Assembly: GCA_027596945.1 (NCBI GenBank)
Contig: JADGJH010000110.1
Coordinates: 1-30,372 of the forward strand
DNA from: Physocladia obscura
Taxonomy: Eukaryota; Chytridiomycota; Chytridiomycetes; Chytridiales; Chytriomycetaceae
Direction of reading: 5' to 3'
DNA: 30,372 nucleotides
Positions 20,976-30,372 of the stretch are shown in pieces. Position numbers and translations under genes: made by a program. The notes beneath the pieces were generated by a model that saw only the letters and a program-made list of their open reading frames with translations, ran no database searches and was not told the origin of the DNA. Every line of letters begins with the position of its first letter. Positions within the stretch are counted from its first letter, which is position 1.

Positions 20976-21981
20976 TTAATTTTCAAATTCTAAATCGCAA
21001 GCTACCCGGTTTTCCAAAACAATCCTACCATTCACCATATCGCTTCCTAAGATCCTTTCAATTGCTTCGGCTTCATTCTTCGCCACGCTCGTCTTAACGT
21101 GCCTGAACACAAGTCTATTGATAGCAACATCTTCATCGCACAGAAGAAACCATCGCTCATCAAAAGTTAATTCATTCCAAGGAGAAAATGACAAATGTAA
21201 ATAGAGTCCTTCCAGAATAATAAAGCGTGTGGATGATGGAATTTCAATGGCTTGTGGTGTGGGATCTCCAAGATTATGATCAAATGAAGGAGCAAAAATA
21301 GAGTGAGTGGAGTGGGCTTTTAGTGCCGAAACCAAAGAGATCAGGGCTGCTGCGTCAAATGTGAACGGCGCACCACGCCGACGATGAGCCTCTGCCGGAT
21401 CCTGATGAAGCAAAATGTAAACATAATAGTACAGAAAATAATAAGGAAGAACACGACTATTTTGTTCCTCAGTGTGCCCCAAATCTTCTACATAGAAATA
21501 CAGCCAAACAGACCGAAAAATCTAAAAGTCACTGTTCTTATAGCAATAGTCGATTCGACTTTCTCTGCGGTCCTACAGACGCGAGAAAGGAGAATCCACA
21601 ATTCACGAACAATTAAATTAGAGAACTTGCGATCTTTTAGCCGTATTTTCACAGTGCAAGGATGGATCATCATCATGGAAGTTGAAGGAAGATTCATAAT
21701 TCAGATATTTCGATATTACCTTCATTCCATCAAGCTGCGCTTTCGAATAATGGAATCCATCCATGGGAACGACAACTGAAGAGGCTCCTGCTAAGCTCTG
21801 TGGAACTGAGAAAGTTCATCTTTAAAGAATGAAACGACAAAACGTCACGAACCAGTTCTTTAGCAATATTTTCTGCAAAAGTTGACTTTCCACTTCCAGG
21901 AATTCCAGCAATCGCAACGAGAACTCTTGCAGATTGTGTCCGCATCAGCAAATCAATCGCCACCTTCTTTATTTCAATCAT
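20976..21981 (-). CDS. P-loop kinase, uridine kinase/phosphoribulokinase family (YFH7-like), three exons
   Basis: Exons leftwards 21981-21849, 21805-21720, 21401-20976, 214 residues. Walker A is AGIPGSGKST (residues 25-34). PMDGFHYSKAQLD follows near 63, and DPAEAHRRRGAPFTFD is made by splicing exon 2 to exon 3. These are hallmarks of the small kinases that include yeast Yfh7 and bacterial FrcK/YggC-like proteins. Later, FIILEGLYLHL matches the family's inner strand, and the C-terminus has the lid-like Arg residues (FRHVKTSVAKNEAEA). Substrate unknown. The first intron is only 43 nt, the second is 318 nt, the longest in the window. The ATG lies 23 bp from that of the divergent gene at 22005. 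Confidence 0.85.
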
Positions 21982-22004
21982 TATTTTCGAACCAAACCAA
22001 AAAA
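21982..22004. promoter_or_regulatory. 23-bp divergent spacer between kinase and BCL7-like genes
   Basis: The two start codons are separated by 23 bp of A-rich sequence on the plus strand (ACCAAACCAAAAAA). This is too short for two separate core promoters, so each gene's 5' UTR or promoter must overlap the other's coding region, or one ATG is wrong. Confidence 0.4.
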
Positions 22005-22615
22005 ATGGAAGGAGGACGAACGTCACGCCGGTTTGTTTGTTTGTTTGTTTTCGCGTATAGAGTTTTCCTTCTCATCGCGTGTTTTCCTGTCTCTGCGCTG
22101 ACATTCTGCGTCTCTAACATCGTGTTCCAACCAAATCGAAACAGATGGACATCTGGGCAAGCTCTGAATGCATCTACATCATCTTTGCAGGAGCTCGCAT
22201 CCTCGAGTAATAGCGCTGCCCCTGCAGTCAGATGGTTTGGCTTTCCTCCGAGAATTGAGTGCTAACCTCCTGTTTTCAAAAGGGAGAGAAGATGGGGAAA
22301 CGCGAGAACTTTTCCGGCCCCTCCGTCACATGCAATCGGAAATACACCAGGAATCAAAGTTGCTTCTACAAAGGCTCAATTCTTAAAGTGGACTGCAAGT
22401 GAGTAGCAATAAAATTCGCTTTCGTTATTGCCAACTTTTAATTTATTTTTTTATCTTCAGTTCCAGACAAGGACCCTGTTGACTTTAGCGAAGATGATCA
22501 GTATATTGCGGAGGCCTCAGAAAATGAAATGGATTTGGACAAAGAAGAAATCAATGCAAATAAAAGCGCTAAAGACGTTGAAGAGTTGAAGAAAAATTTG
22601 GGTCTTATAAACTGA
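22005..22615 (+). CDS. Small BCL7-like candidate (SWI/SNF subunit), up to four exons
   Basis: Preferred model: 22005-22030, 22145-22234, 22283-22398, 22461-22615, 128 residues. The 22235-22282 intron (branch-like CTAAC) and 22399-22460 (GTGAGT donor) are needed to avoid stops. The 114-nt stop-free stretch 22031-22144 begins GTTTGT, ends AACAG and encodes only hydrophobic sequence, so I treat it as an intron; kept in, the protein would have 166 residues and a false-looking membrane helix. The spliced product contains VRWERRWGN followed by KAQFLKWTAIPDKDP, then an acidic helix-prone tail. The W-E-(K/R)2-W ... KWxP(V/I) pattern resembles the N-terminus of BCL7 proteins of SWI/SNF complexes. The likeness is short, so identity is tentative. 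Confidence 0.45.
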
Positions 22616-22641
22616 AAAATAAAGCGTTATAAATATTTAAC

Positions 22642-23308
22642 ATGAGTAAACGATTTTGCAAGTTTGCAAAGCAGTCCACATGACAAATAACTTTGGTTTA
22701 AATAGAAAAGTTGGATGTTGTTTTGGCAGGTGAAGAGGTTGGTGCAGAAAGTCTCGCTGGTTTCGTTCTGGCTGGAGTTATGAGCCGACAACACATCCAG
22801 AACAGCAACAGCAACAGCACGAATATTACAAAAAACTGCATCAATAGTAACAGTCATCCGGCCGCCGTCTCTCCTCCCAACTCCTCTCCAAAAGTTCTGG
22901 CTCTTCTGGTGCGCGCCGACTCTACAATATCTGTAACTGCAGCTGCCAGCGCCATCTCAGACCTACAACATCGCTGCTGGCTTGGACCTATGTTCGCTAA
23001 TTTTATCTATCGTACTGCGTCGGTTTCTCGCAGATCGGCGCCGAAAATACTCAATACAAATTCAGAGCTGCTTGATCGCCAAAATCGTAGGTATTTCGAA
23101 GCGTAGGTATTTCGAAGCGTATGGCCATTTAGCATATGCTGCATTAGCCTTGTTTTTGAACTTGGCTTAGGTCAGTGACTAATTTGGGTTATCATCTTTC
23201 CCAGATGATAGCTCTTTCTCTGAAGAAGAGCCATTGTATCTCCATATGAATAATATTTTAAAGATTTTCGACGAAACTAAAGATAATGTAACTGTTGAGA
23301 AGCGCTGA
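22642..23308 (+). CDS. Hypothetical gene, exon structure unresolved
   Basis: A frame open from 22706 to 23106 encodes a Ser/Asn/Ala-rich protein (for example SNPHPAAV-like and SNSNSTNI stretches) that I do not recognise. A possible start is ATG at 22642, joined to 22706 by a 60-nt intron with donor GTAAAC. The frame is closed by TAG at 23104, inside a 16-bp tandem duplication. With one copy of the repeat the frame would run on for 23 residues to 23170. Alternatively, short introns (23091-23132 and 23171-23204) would lead into an acidic segment, DDSSFSEEEPLYL, ending TGA at 23308. Either a hypothetical gene or a gene in decay. Confidence 0.3.
23086..23117. repeat. Exact 16-bp tandem duplication
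   Basis: CGTAGGTATTTCGAAG occurs twice in a row (23086-23101 and 23102-23117). As 16 is not a multiple of 3, it shifts the frame and brings a TAG into frame at 23104-23106. Each copy also contains TAG|GTATTT, which could act as a splice acceptor or donor. Confidence 0.9.
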
Positions 23309-23531
23309 CGGGAGTGTGGAGGACGGAGGAGCAGGGCCTTGAGGAGTCGGGAAGAGATTTCAAGGAGGAAAAAGTATATTTTATTTTTAGAACAGAACAG
23401 AGTTAAAAAGTGATCCACAGTCACATTCCAACAGTAACCTGCCAATTAAGTTTTCTGACTGGTATTTTAATTTTAATTTATTTTTTTAACTTTATTTTAC
23501 TTATTCCTGCAAAACAAGCAACAAGAATACA

Positions 23532-24895
23532 GTTTTATTTGCCGTTCTTCGAATCCTTACAAAACTTGGATTGAGGTTTTGGATCGTGCTTTTGACGAAT
23601 GCCATCTATTTGGGTTTGGGAAGCGTTACGATATCCAAGGAAACCGTGGGAACTGTATTGATTCGGCAAATTCTGTTGTACCAAACTGTAAAATATTCAA
23701 AAGCTCAAATTTTCGAATTCTTGCCTGCTAGGTTTCAACAATCCACAAATTCAAAATGAGCCACGGGTTTACGAAAATTCCGAACAAGCAAAAAATTGAA
23801 TTTCTGAAACGAAAAAATGTTTCAGAGCCGAATTTGTTAAAAAATCAGCGGCTATCGTTCTCGAGAAATTCGATAATCCATCAAATTGCACATCAGAATT
23901 TGTGGCAGCAAATACGCAAAAGAAATCTATTGTATCATTTCAAAATACTACGAATTCGTTTGGATCTTTCATCGATATCGTCAAGCGACTTACGACCGAG
24001 AAATTGGAATTTGAGACAAATTCGAAAGCAATTGACATGCATTCAAAACAAAAAACCAGATCAAAATCGATTAAAAAATCTGCTATGCATAGTGCAAGTG
24101 ATCAATTTAATGATATGCTACACTCTCAACACGAAAAATCACTGTTGCCACAAATAGATACATTTGAGGACACGAACTCTCAAAAGTAGCAGTCTGACTT
24201 GACTAAATTACTGGCACGTCTTTTGGACACTTTATTGAGGCTTTTAAACGCAATATTCAATGAAATGAGCAATCAGAACCATCGTTGCAAGTGATTCCGA
24301 GTTCAGGATTAACTATTCTACCACCATCGGTGGCAAGGCGTTGCGCAGTTTCCATACTTTCCTCAGAGCAGATATCTTCTCCAGTATCAACAAGATCAAC
24401 AATAGGGTCAACCTCAAAATCTATTCGTTGAATAACTGACGCGCGTGACTTAATTTAAGGCACAGGAACCACCGCATCTTCGTCTATAATTGATATATCT
24501 CCGACAGCAATAGCAGAACCGGAGCCAGAACTTATTGAACCACTTCCATACTCTCGGCTAAAACCAATACCGCCCGTATCTTTTCCAAATCAACCGCAAA
24601 ATAGCACCGTACCTGACTTAGAAACTCTCGTACGCTAAAGCATGAACCTCGAAGAAGATGTTTTGAGTATTGAAATATCAAGAGGAAACTCCATTACACG
24701 AAGCCCTGTGGTTTCAAAAAGTATTATTACAGCACGAACGAATACGAATAGAAAAGCACGAAGTGGAGAAGACGGACAGAAGAATGAGCGACGAGAAAAA
24801 ATTGATAGTATGGTTAATTTAGATGCGTTTGACCTAAGTGCATTGATAATTATCAATAATCAACTGTCAAATTTTGACAATGGCTGCGTCTAATA
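23532..24895 (+). pseudogene. Decayed coding region with stops and frame changes
   Basis: Coding-like protein segments follow one another on the plus strand but are broken. One frame gives CRSSNPYKTWIEVLDRAFDE up to a TAG near 23730. The next frame gives NPSNCTSEFVAANTQKKS up to TAG at 24187 and continues past it (LTKLLARLLDTLLRLLNA). A third frame from 24273 gives PSLQVIPSSGLTILPPSVAR, then stops at TGA and TAA near 24430-24458, resumes with AEPEPELIEPLPYSRLKP, stops at TAA just before ATG 24642, and runs to 24893. No set of normal introns removes all stops, although a 33-nt GT-AG segment near 24428 could remove two. I do not recognise the ancestral protein. Sequencing indels are an alternative explanation. 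Confidence 0.45.
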
Positions 24896-25002
24896 ATAAT
24901 GAAAATCAAAGAAAACTATGTTCCGGCCATAATCAACTTAAAGCTTTTGGTTTCTTTTCTTTTCTTTTTCTTAAAAAAAAATTTAAAAAAATTTAAGAAT
25001 AA

Positions 25003-28000
25003 ATGTATTTCCCACCAACAACAAACGCATCAACTAGATCATCTCTGAAGCTCATACGTTATGAGCCCCTTAATTGGCTGAAATTAAAATTCGTGGTCTT
25101 GGTTCTGTTATGTTCGTCAGTACATGCATTTTCAAGCAGGATATCAACAATTCCGAATTTCCACAACCCCTCAAGTTGCTGGTCTTCAAGCATTGAATAT
25201 AACGGAAAAATTAAATTGAATCGATGCGATGAAACGGATTTGCAACAAATGTGGTCTGTCGAAAGAATTGAACTGCATAACTCATTGAAAATACGACCCC
25301 ATAACCAGCAAAATCTTTGTCTGGAAGTTTTTGGTCTTGGGCCTTTTGATCTCGCTGTAATAACTTCGCTTCGCTAATACTTATCAACGCACGTGAATAA
25401 AAATTCAATTTTTATAGGTTCTCCAATGTTCAAATCTCACAGAAAATCAACACTTCGCAATCAAACAAGGAGAAATTATTTCTCAACTTTCGGGGTTTTG
25501 CTTGACAGGAAATTGGAATGGATTCTTGCAGCAAGTGTATGTTATTTATGACTAAAAGTGACTCAAATTTAATTAAGTTTCTGAATCAGAAAATGCAATT
25601 TTAAACAAACAAGAAAAATCGAACCTCGATATAATACCGTTGAATATTCTGTCGGTAATATAGAGTCATCAACTGGACAATGTTGGTCGTTGTTATCGGC
25701 GGAGAATCAAATCGTTACGAACGTTTGTAATTCTTCTGATGCGTCTCAGCAGTTTGCAATTCTACCTTGTGGAACGACCGGGACATTTACAATAATGACT
25801 CCCGATTTAAAAAATTGCGTTGATACGTACGAATCTGACGTTCAGGTTTTCTTTCTTCCTTTCTTATTCTTTTCCTTTTTCATTTTTTTCTCAATGTAGA
25901 TGAATACATGTGTGCAAAACTTTTTTGACACAAAGACTCAGTTATTTTCAATTATAAAATCAAATCAAAATTCAGTCTCGTTTCAAAACATTAATTCTGG
26001 CATGTGTTTGGATTTAAACGCTGACTCTTTAGCGTCTCCTGCAGTAGTGGTACAATGGTATTTTGATTTTGTTGTCCGGAAAAAATACTCAGGATAATTA
26101 CGTTTGAAGGTTTTGTAACAGCCATAGCACCGAAAATTTCAAATTACCTCTTGAAAATGCTTCAATAACTGAATTTTCCGTTTCGGCTCTTCCTTCTCCG
26201 ACACTTGCGAATTTTGAAAACCAAGGGGTTATTCCGTCAAACAAAACATTGATTCAATCAAATACATACGCGTCAAAACATAGCCCTGTTTGTTGGGAAG
26301 TCAGTGTAACTGGCAAGATTATTGGAGCAACTTGCAGCCAGTCAAATCCAAGTCAGTGGTGGTCACGATCATTCTCTCAATTGGTTTATACAGATCCAGC
26401 TGGAGCAACTCATTGCGCTGGAGTTGGCAACAGACACGCCGGAACTCAGTTGCAGGTAATTTTAGTTTTTAAAATTGTCTTCTCAATCTTTTTTATATTT
26501 AGGCAGGGTGGTGTGGAAGTGACGCGAGTCAATCTTTTTTGTTTGGAACTGATGGCACAATTCGGTTGGCTAGCACGTATTTGTGTGTTGGCGTGAATAA
26601 TACCGGATTAAGTTCTGGCCTGGATATATCAATTGAACAAGAGTAAGTTACGAAACTTTCTTTTCAGCGCGGCTGATTAAATTAACAGAATTTGCCAATC
26701 CGGATTGACGATTTATCAATCTTTTTCGCCATCTCAACCGTCAGTTATATTCCCAGAATTGATTTCGTCCCAATGTGAAAAGCAAAATATTCGAAAGGAA
26801 TGGCGAGATTTGACAACTCAAGAGCGTACGGCTTATATTGCTGCAGTTGATGGCGTCAGGAAGCTACCTTCAACGGCTGGCCGGAGCAGTTACTACGACG
26901 ACTTAGTTGCTGTTCATGCAGGTGTCATTGATTATATTCACACAGCTGTAAGTTAGTCTTACTTTTAGGCTATTATTTTGTTAATGAAAAATTAACAGCC
27001 TGTGTTTTGGCCATGGCATCGAAATTACGTTCGATTATTTGAAGATGCGTTACAGCAAGTTGATCCATCTGTTAGTCTTCCTTATTGGGATTGGGGATTT
27101 GACGGAGATGCCCCACTTTCAAATACTGACATTTTCGGTCCAAATAACCTGCAATTTGGAACGAGGGGTGACCCAAATTCACTTTACCCTGCTTGTCTGA
27201 AAGACGGTTTTGCAAAAAATTGGATTTCGGATTTAAATCAATGTACATCCAGAAATTATACATTGGACGTTATGGTCAATGATGACTCGGGTATTATGCC
27301 AATGATTCTTTCGTCCAATGATTTTTCAGTTTTTGCCAAAGCAATGGAAGCCGCACATAATATTGTACATTTTTACATTGGCGGAATTACTGGAGACTTG
27401 TATTACATTGACATGTCCACAAATGACCCATTGTTTTTTCTCCATCATGCGAATGTTGGTGAGTAAATATATAAATATATATATACTCCAACTGTAACTT
27501 TATTTCATAAATGGACGATATAGATCGTTATTGGAATCTATGGCAATATCATCATAACAATTTGTCATTGCGATATGATGGAATAGCTGACCTGCCACCT
27601 GGATCAAACAATCAATACAACGTTCAAGACACAGACTTAATGCCCGGAATCAATCTCCCAGTCTCATTTGCGCTGCAACTTGACAGCGGCAATGGATTTT
27701 GTGCAAGATATATTCCTTACTCAAAATCTTCATTTTCTATTTCTGTGTCAGATGAACCACCAATTCGTCGAGATTCTGAACTTGAAGTTACCCAATACAA
27801 CTTAAAAATCCGTAGAAATGCTGAACTTTCAGTACCAGATGGATGGGAAATGTATAGCCCATATTATTTGCGTGCTTTTGATGAACAAAGCATGGTTGCA
27901 ATGGAGCGTATGTTTGTGAGATTGAGAGAAGGAGAGAAAATCCTATCAGAGATTTCTGCAAAATTTTTTGACGAAGTGAACAAACATGTTGACAAATATG

Positions 28001-28065
28001 CCAATCACACTCTTGATGAAGCAAAATTATTTGTTTTACGCAAGATGAAGGCCTTGTTGATGTGA
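25003..28065 (+). CDS. Secreted tyrosinase with N-terminal lectin-like repeats, nine exons
   Basis: Type 3 copper enzyme expected to oxidise phenols to quinones (melanin or wall cross-linking), probably extracellular. Exons: 25003-25356, 25418-25530, 25590-25845, 25900-26057, 26110-26455, 26503-26642, 26689-26947, 26999-27458, 27524-28065, about 875 residues. A hydrophobic segment near residues 28-43 (KFVVLVLLCSSVHAFSS) looks like a signal sequence, oddly after a 27-residue leader. Residues about 45-455 are Cys-rich with repeated Q-x-W/F motifs (QQMW, QQFA, VVQW), as in ricin-B-type beta-trefoils. CuA: AVHAG, YIHTA, PVFWPWHR near 532-550. CuB: AHNIVHFY near 660 and LHHANVDRYW near 690; DRYW is made by splicing. 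A helical C-terminal part of about 60 residues follows. The second intron uses a GC donor. Confidence 0.88.
25531..25589 (+). other. GC-AG intron in the tyrosinase gene
   Basis: Donor GCAAGT after TTGCA, acceptor TGAATCAG. Phase-2 joining gives FLQKCNFK and stays open into the next exon. The nearby GT donor (25535) gives a TAA five codons after joining, so the GC site is required by the frame. Confidence 0.7.
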
Positions 28066-28099
28066 TTTTTTGTTATAAACTGTTATAAATTGTCTTTTG

Positions 28100-28105
28100 A
28101 ATAAA
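28100..28105 (+). terminator. Candidate poly(A) signal of the tyrosinase gene
   Basis: AATAAA 34 bp after the stop codon, followed by an A-run. Its placement is typical for a 3' end signal. Confidence 0.5.
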
Positions 28106-28324
28106 TTGAAGAAAAAAAAACCTCCAATATCGCACTCACACCTTTTTCCATGGTCAAGCCTACTACTGATTTTTATTTAGATCTCCCTGCGACTTCTAAT
28201 TAAAAAGAAACACATAATATTACTTCTTCTGTAAAAAAAATTGATTTGTGATTTCAACAAAAAAGCACTGCTGTGATATGTCACCATTACAGGAGGCTTC
28301 CAATCACTACAAAGTAAGAAGATA

Positions 28325-28870
28325 TTGTTTATTCAAATCAAAAATGACCCCTACAAACAATTAGCAACCTGTGAATATGCCTGCAGAACTGTCATCACTC
28401 ATACACATACAAAAAAATACATACACTATATAACTATTTCTTTCACCAAAATCACCAAAATATATATGAAGTGCCCTAAAACTATTCAAAACTGGATCAG
28501 TTGGTACAAAGAAAATGGAAATATTTCTCATAAGGCAACAAAACCTATTCAAAAATGAACTAATACACACAAGGAATGGATATGGGAATGCTTCAAATCA
28601 TAACTGCTGCCATTCTTAGATGATGTACAGGAAGTGTTCAAATTGCACTGGAATTAATCCATCAGTCTGTCACAGGTTTGAAACATATTGAATGCTTTTG
28701 GAATGCCATGGAAAGTTCTAGAACAGGGTACAATTCATATGTAAAAAACAGACATTATGAGGTTCATTCACAAGATAAACAGCTTGAACTGGATGAATTA
28801 TAATCTGGTATTCTTAGACAAAGTCTCTTTTGACAATTGTGTGTTTTATTTAACATATATACAGCTTGCA
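28325..28870 (+). pseudogene. Decayed IS630/Tc1-mariner-type DDE transposase
   Basis: All recognisable parts lie in one frame but are cut by several stops. An N-terminal helix-turn-helix segment (KTIQNWISWYKENGNISHK) is followed by PFLDDVQEVF near 28622, MPWKVLEQ near 28705, DIMRFIHKINSLNW near 28755 and NLVFLDKVSFDN near 28805. The last resembles the NLVFLDE-x-SFDN block with the first catalytic Asp of DDE transposases in the IS630/Tc1 superfamily. I find no second or third catalytic residue downstream, so the copy is 3'-truncated as well as stopped. I saw no terminal inverted repeats. Confidence 0.6.
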
Positions 28871-30372
28871 TAACATATTTTATTTCTAAATCTTAGTTAA
28901 TATAGTATTGAAAATAGAAATATTATTTATTAGATAACTGTGAAAGAATATAAAGTTTATTTCATTCACAGCAAAATTCAAGAAGGGATTAAATGTTCTA
29001 ACTTTGTCTTTCACATTTAAACAATTTCTTCTGCTAAGAAATTGGTTTTAAATCAATATTGAGGCATTAGAATTAAGGCACAAAGGTTTTATTTTGGGGC
29101 ACAGATTTGGGTATTTAAAAGTAGTTCTATTCTTGGAAATAAATAATAAGATTCTATAACTAAATTGTACTTTATTGTGCCAATTCCATAAGCTCAAGTG
29201 AATTGACTTCTCCAGGATTCGACATTGTTGTCCCATACAATGTCGTGGATACATCAGGAAACTCAGGAAATTCTGACAATGTATTATAATAAATTTTTGG
29301 CATTTTTTATACATTTTTTTTCATTATTGAAATTTTTAATGCATTACTACCATGAGAAATAAAAAAAATGATTTAAAATGCATTTAAAACAACAGCAATG
29401 CTTGAGAGAAATTTTCAATGCAATATGAATGCATTTGACATATTTTTTATGCACTAAAATTTATTGATGTTATTTCTAAGCTAGTTGTAACAGCTGAAAA
29501 TACTTTGCTTGCAAACATTAATAAAAAATGTGCTCTCCTTTTTTTCCAACTAAACTCAGCATCTGTTAGTTACTATACCGGTTTTAAAATAACTTTTTTC
29601 ATTTAAAATGAAATAAGAGTTTAGTTTTTTCTCAATGCATTAAATTTATTATTTATACACATGAATATCCTATTTAAAATATAAAATTTAAAAAATATAT
29701 AGGCTAAAGTTCTTGTAAATTTTGAACTTTACAGATTTGTTGTTTATATGTATATACTATTATCTTTGATTTTTTTTTGATTTTTTTTTTTGTTAAAGTT
29801 AAGTCATTAAACCCTTCAAACAAAAAACACCCCAAACCTTAACAGACAGTGCCATGCATGATTGTCCACTGCCACTCATTGCTGTTTGCCTCTATTTGCT
29901 GCTGTCCACTATCGTTGCCTGCCGTTGTCACCAGTTTTGAAGTCTGCTTCCAAATTAAATTGGGTCTCCTGTTGTGCCTTTTGATCTGCCTCACAATGCA
30001 ACTGTCCTTTGTTCCAACCATATCTTTGTTGTAAACAAACAGAAACAAAGATACCTATTAAACAAGTGTTCCTCCTCCAAAACTTGCTAATCATGTTTCT
30101 CTCTAATCAGACTTACTCTGGGGAAAATTAACAATTTAAGGTAACTCTGCAAGGAATCACTCAAGATGGCTTAGGAAGGCATGAATGTATTTTCAAATAA
30201 ATGTATGTTTATTGGTGATTTCCATCCTAATTTTTCCTCTTCATACATCTCATCCAAACCTTATTTACTATTATCACTATTCTTTTATGGCCAAAAAGTT
30301 GAAATTGATGTTGTATTTTGATCAAATTAAAAAACTCTATCTTAATCTTTTAAATGAAATAATATTTTATGT
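28871..30372. other. AT-rich, gene-poor right edge
   Basis: No host-type gene is visible. Poly-T and AT-rich runs dominate (for example 29767-29790). Short open frames at 29839-30094 on the minus strand (GQLHCEADQKAQQETQFN in one frame) might be transposon relics, but I cannot support a product. Base composition resembles 1-645 and differs from the gene-dense middle. Confidence 0.5.
29172..29303 (-). CDS. Small open frame of 43 codons, unknown
   Basis: ATG at 29303 to TAA at 29172 on the minus strand. The product has a non-random look (SEFPEFPDVSTTLYGTT, SLELMELAQ at the end) and ends like a natural C-terminus. It may be the last piece of a transposon protein. A 9-bp inverted repeat (29220-29228 and 29237-29245) lies inside. 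No family recognised. Confidence 0.2.
   Translation of the reverse strand: MPKIYYNTLSEFPEFPDVSTTLYGTTMSNPGEVNSLELMELAQ

Noticed and set aside
29220..29245. Perfect 9-bp inverted repeat as a terminator or transposon end
   Set aside because: It lies inside a small coding-like frame, has no paired copy at the transposase relic, and is short enough to occur by chance in AT-rich DNA.
1..30372. CRISPR array, tRNA or rRNA genes
   Set aside because: No regularly spaced repeats were seen, and no tRNA-like T-arm with matching acceptor stem outside coding sequence; fungal-type introns make a prokaryotic origin unlikely.

Overview
The window looks like nuclear DNA of an early-diverging, probably zoosporic (chytrid-like) fungus. 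This is an inference from gene content: a Ste11-type MAPKKK with SAM and Ras-association domains, an Nnr2-type repair enzyme, an AFG2B-type AAA ATPase that yeasts lack, and a secreted tyrosinase. Genome style agrees: many introns (about 50 recoverable, mostly 43-120 nt), very short intergenic spacers, and no bacterial operon signals. I assigned splice sites by hand from reading frame and family conservation. All multi-exon spans below are such models, with exons given in the evidence.

Layout. 1-645: AT-rich edge with an open fragment I cannot identify. 646-6942: three forward genes packed head to tail (ZIP zinc transporter, NAD(P)H-hydrate dehydratase, Ste11-like MAPKKK) with 32-33 bp between coding regions. 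7100-9873: two reverse genes (mitochondrial PDK/BCKDK-type kinase and a small RING-like zinc-binding protein). 10061-15202: forward genes FCF2, a PWWP/Tudor-like nuclear protein and a p24 cargo receptor whose ATG lies 10 bp after the preceding stop. 15263-17303: reverse genes for ribose-5-phosphate isomerase and a second p24 protein. 17355-20764: forward AFG2B-like double AAA ATPase, then a second small RING-like protein related to the first. 20976-21981: reverse P-loop kinase (uridine kinase/YFH7-like). 22005-22615: forward BCL7-like candidate, only 23 bp from the kinase start. 22642-24895: poorly resolved coding-like sequence, the later part looking like a decayed gene. 25003-28065: nine-exon secreted protein with lectin-like repeats and a tyrosinase domain. 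28100-30372: AT-rich, gene-poor edge with a decayed IS630/Tc1-type transposase.

The genes are mostly unrelated housekeeping functions: ribosome biogenesis (FCF2, AFG2B), ER-Golgi transport (two p24), pentose phosphate pathway (RPI), NAD(P)HX repair, mitochondrial kinase control and MAPK signalling. I see no defence island, secondary-metabolite cluster or new multi-gene system. The most unusual material is: a p24 protein with a cytosolic tail of about 138 residues; two small zinc-binding paralogues sharing exact cysteine spacing and intron position; three GC-AG introns with the same GCAAGT donor; four stop-free introns of length 3n that hide inside open frames; and very short divergent and tandem spacers.
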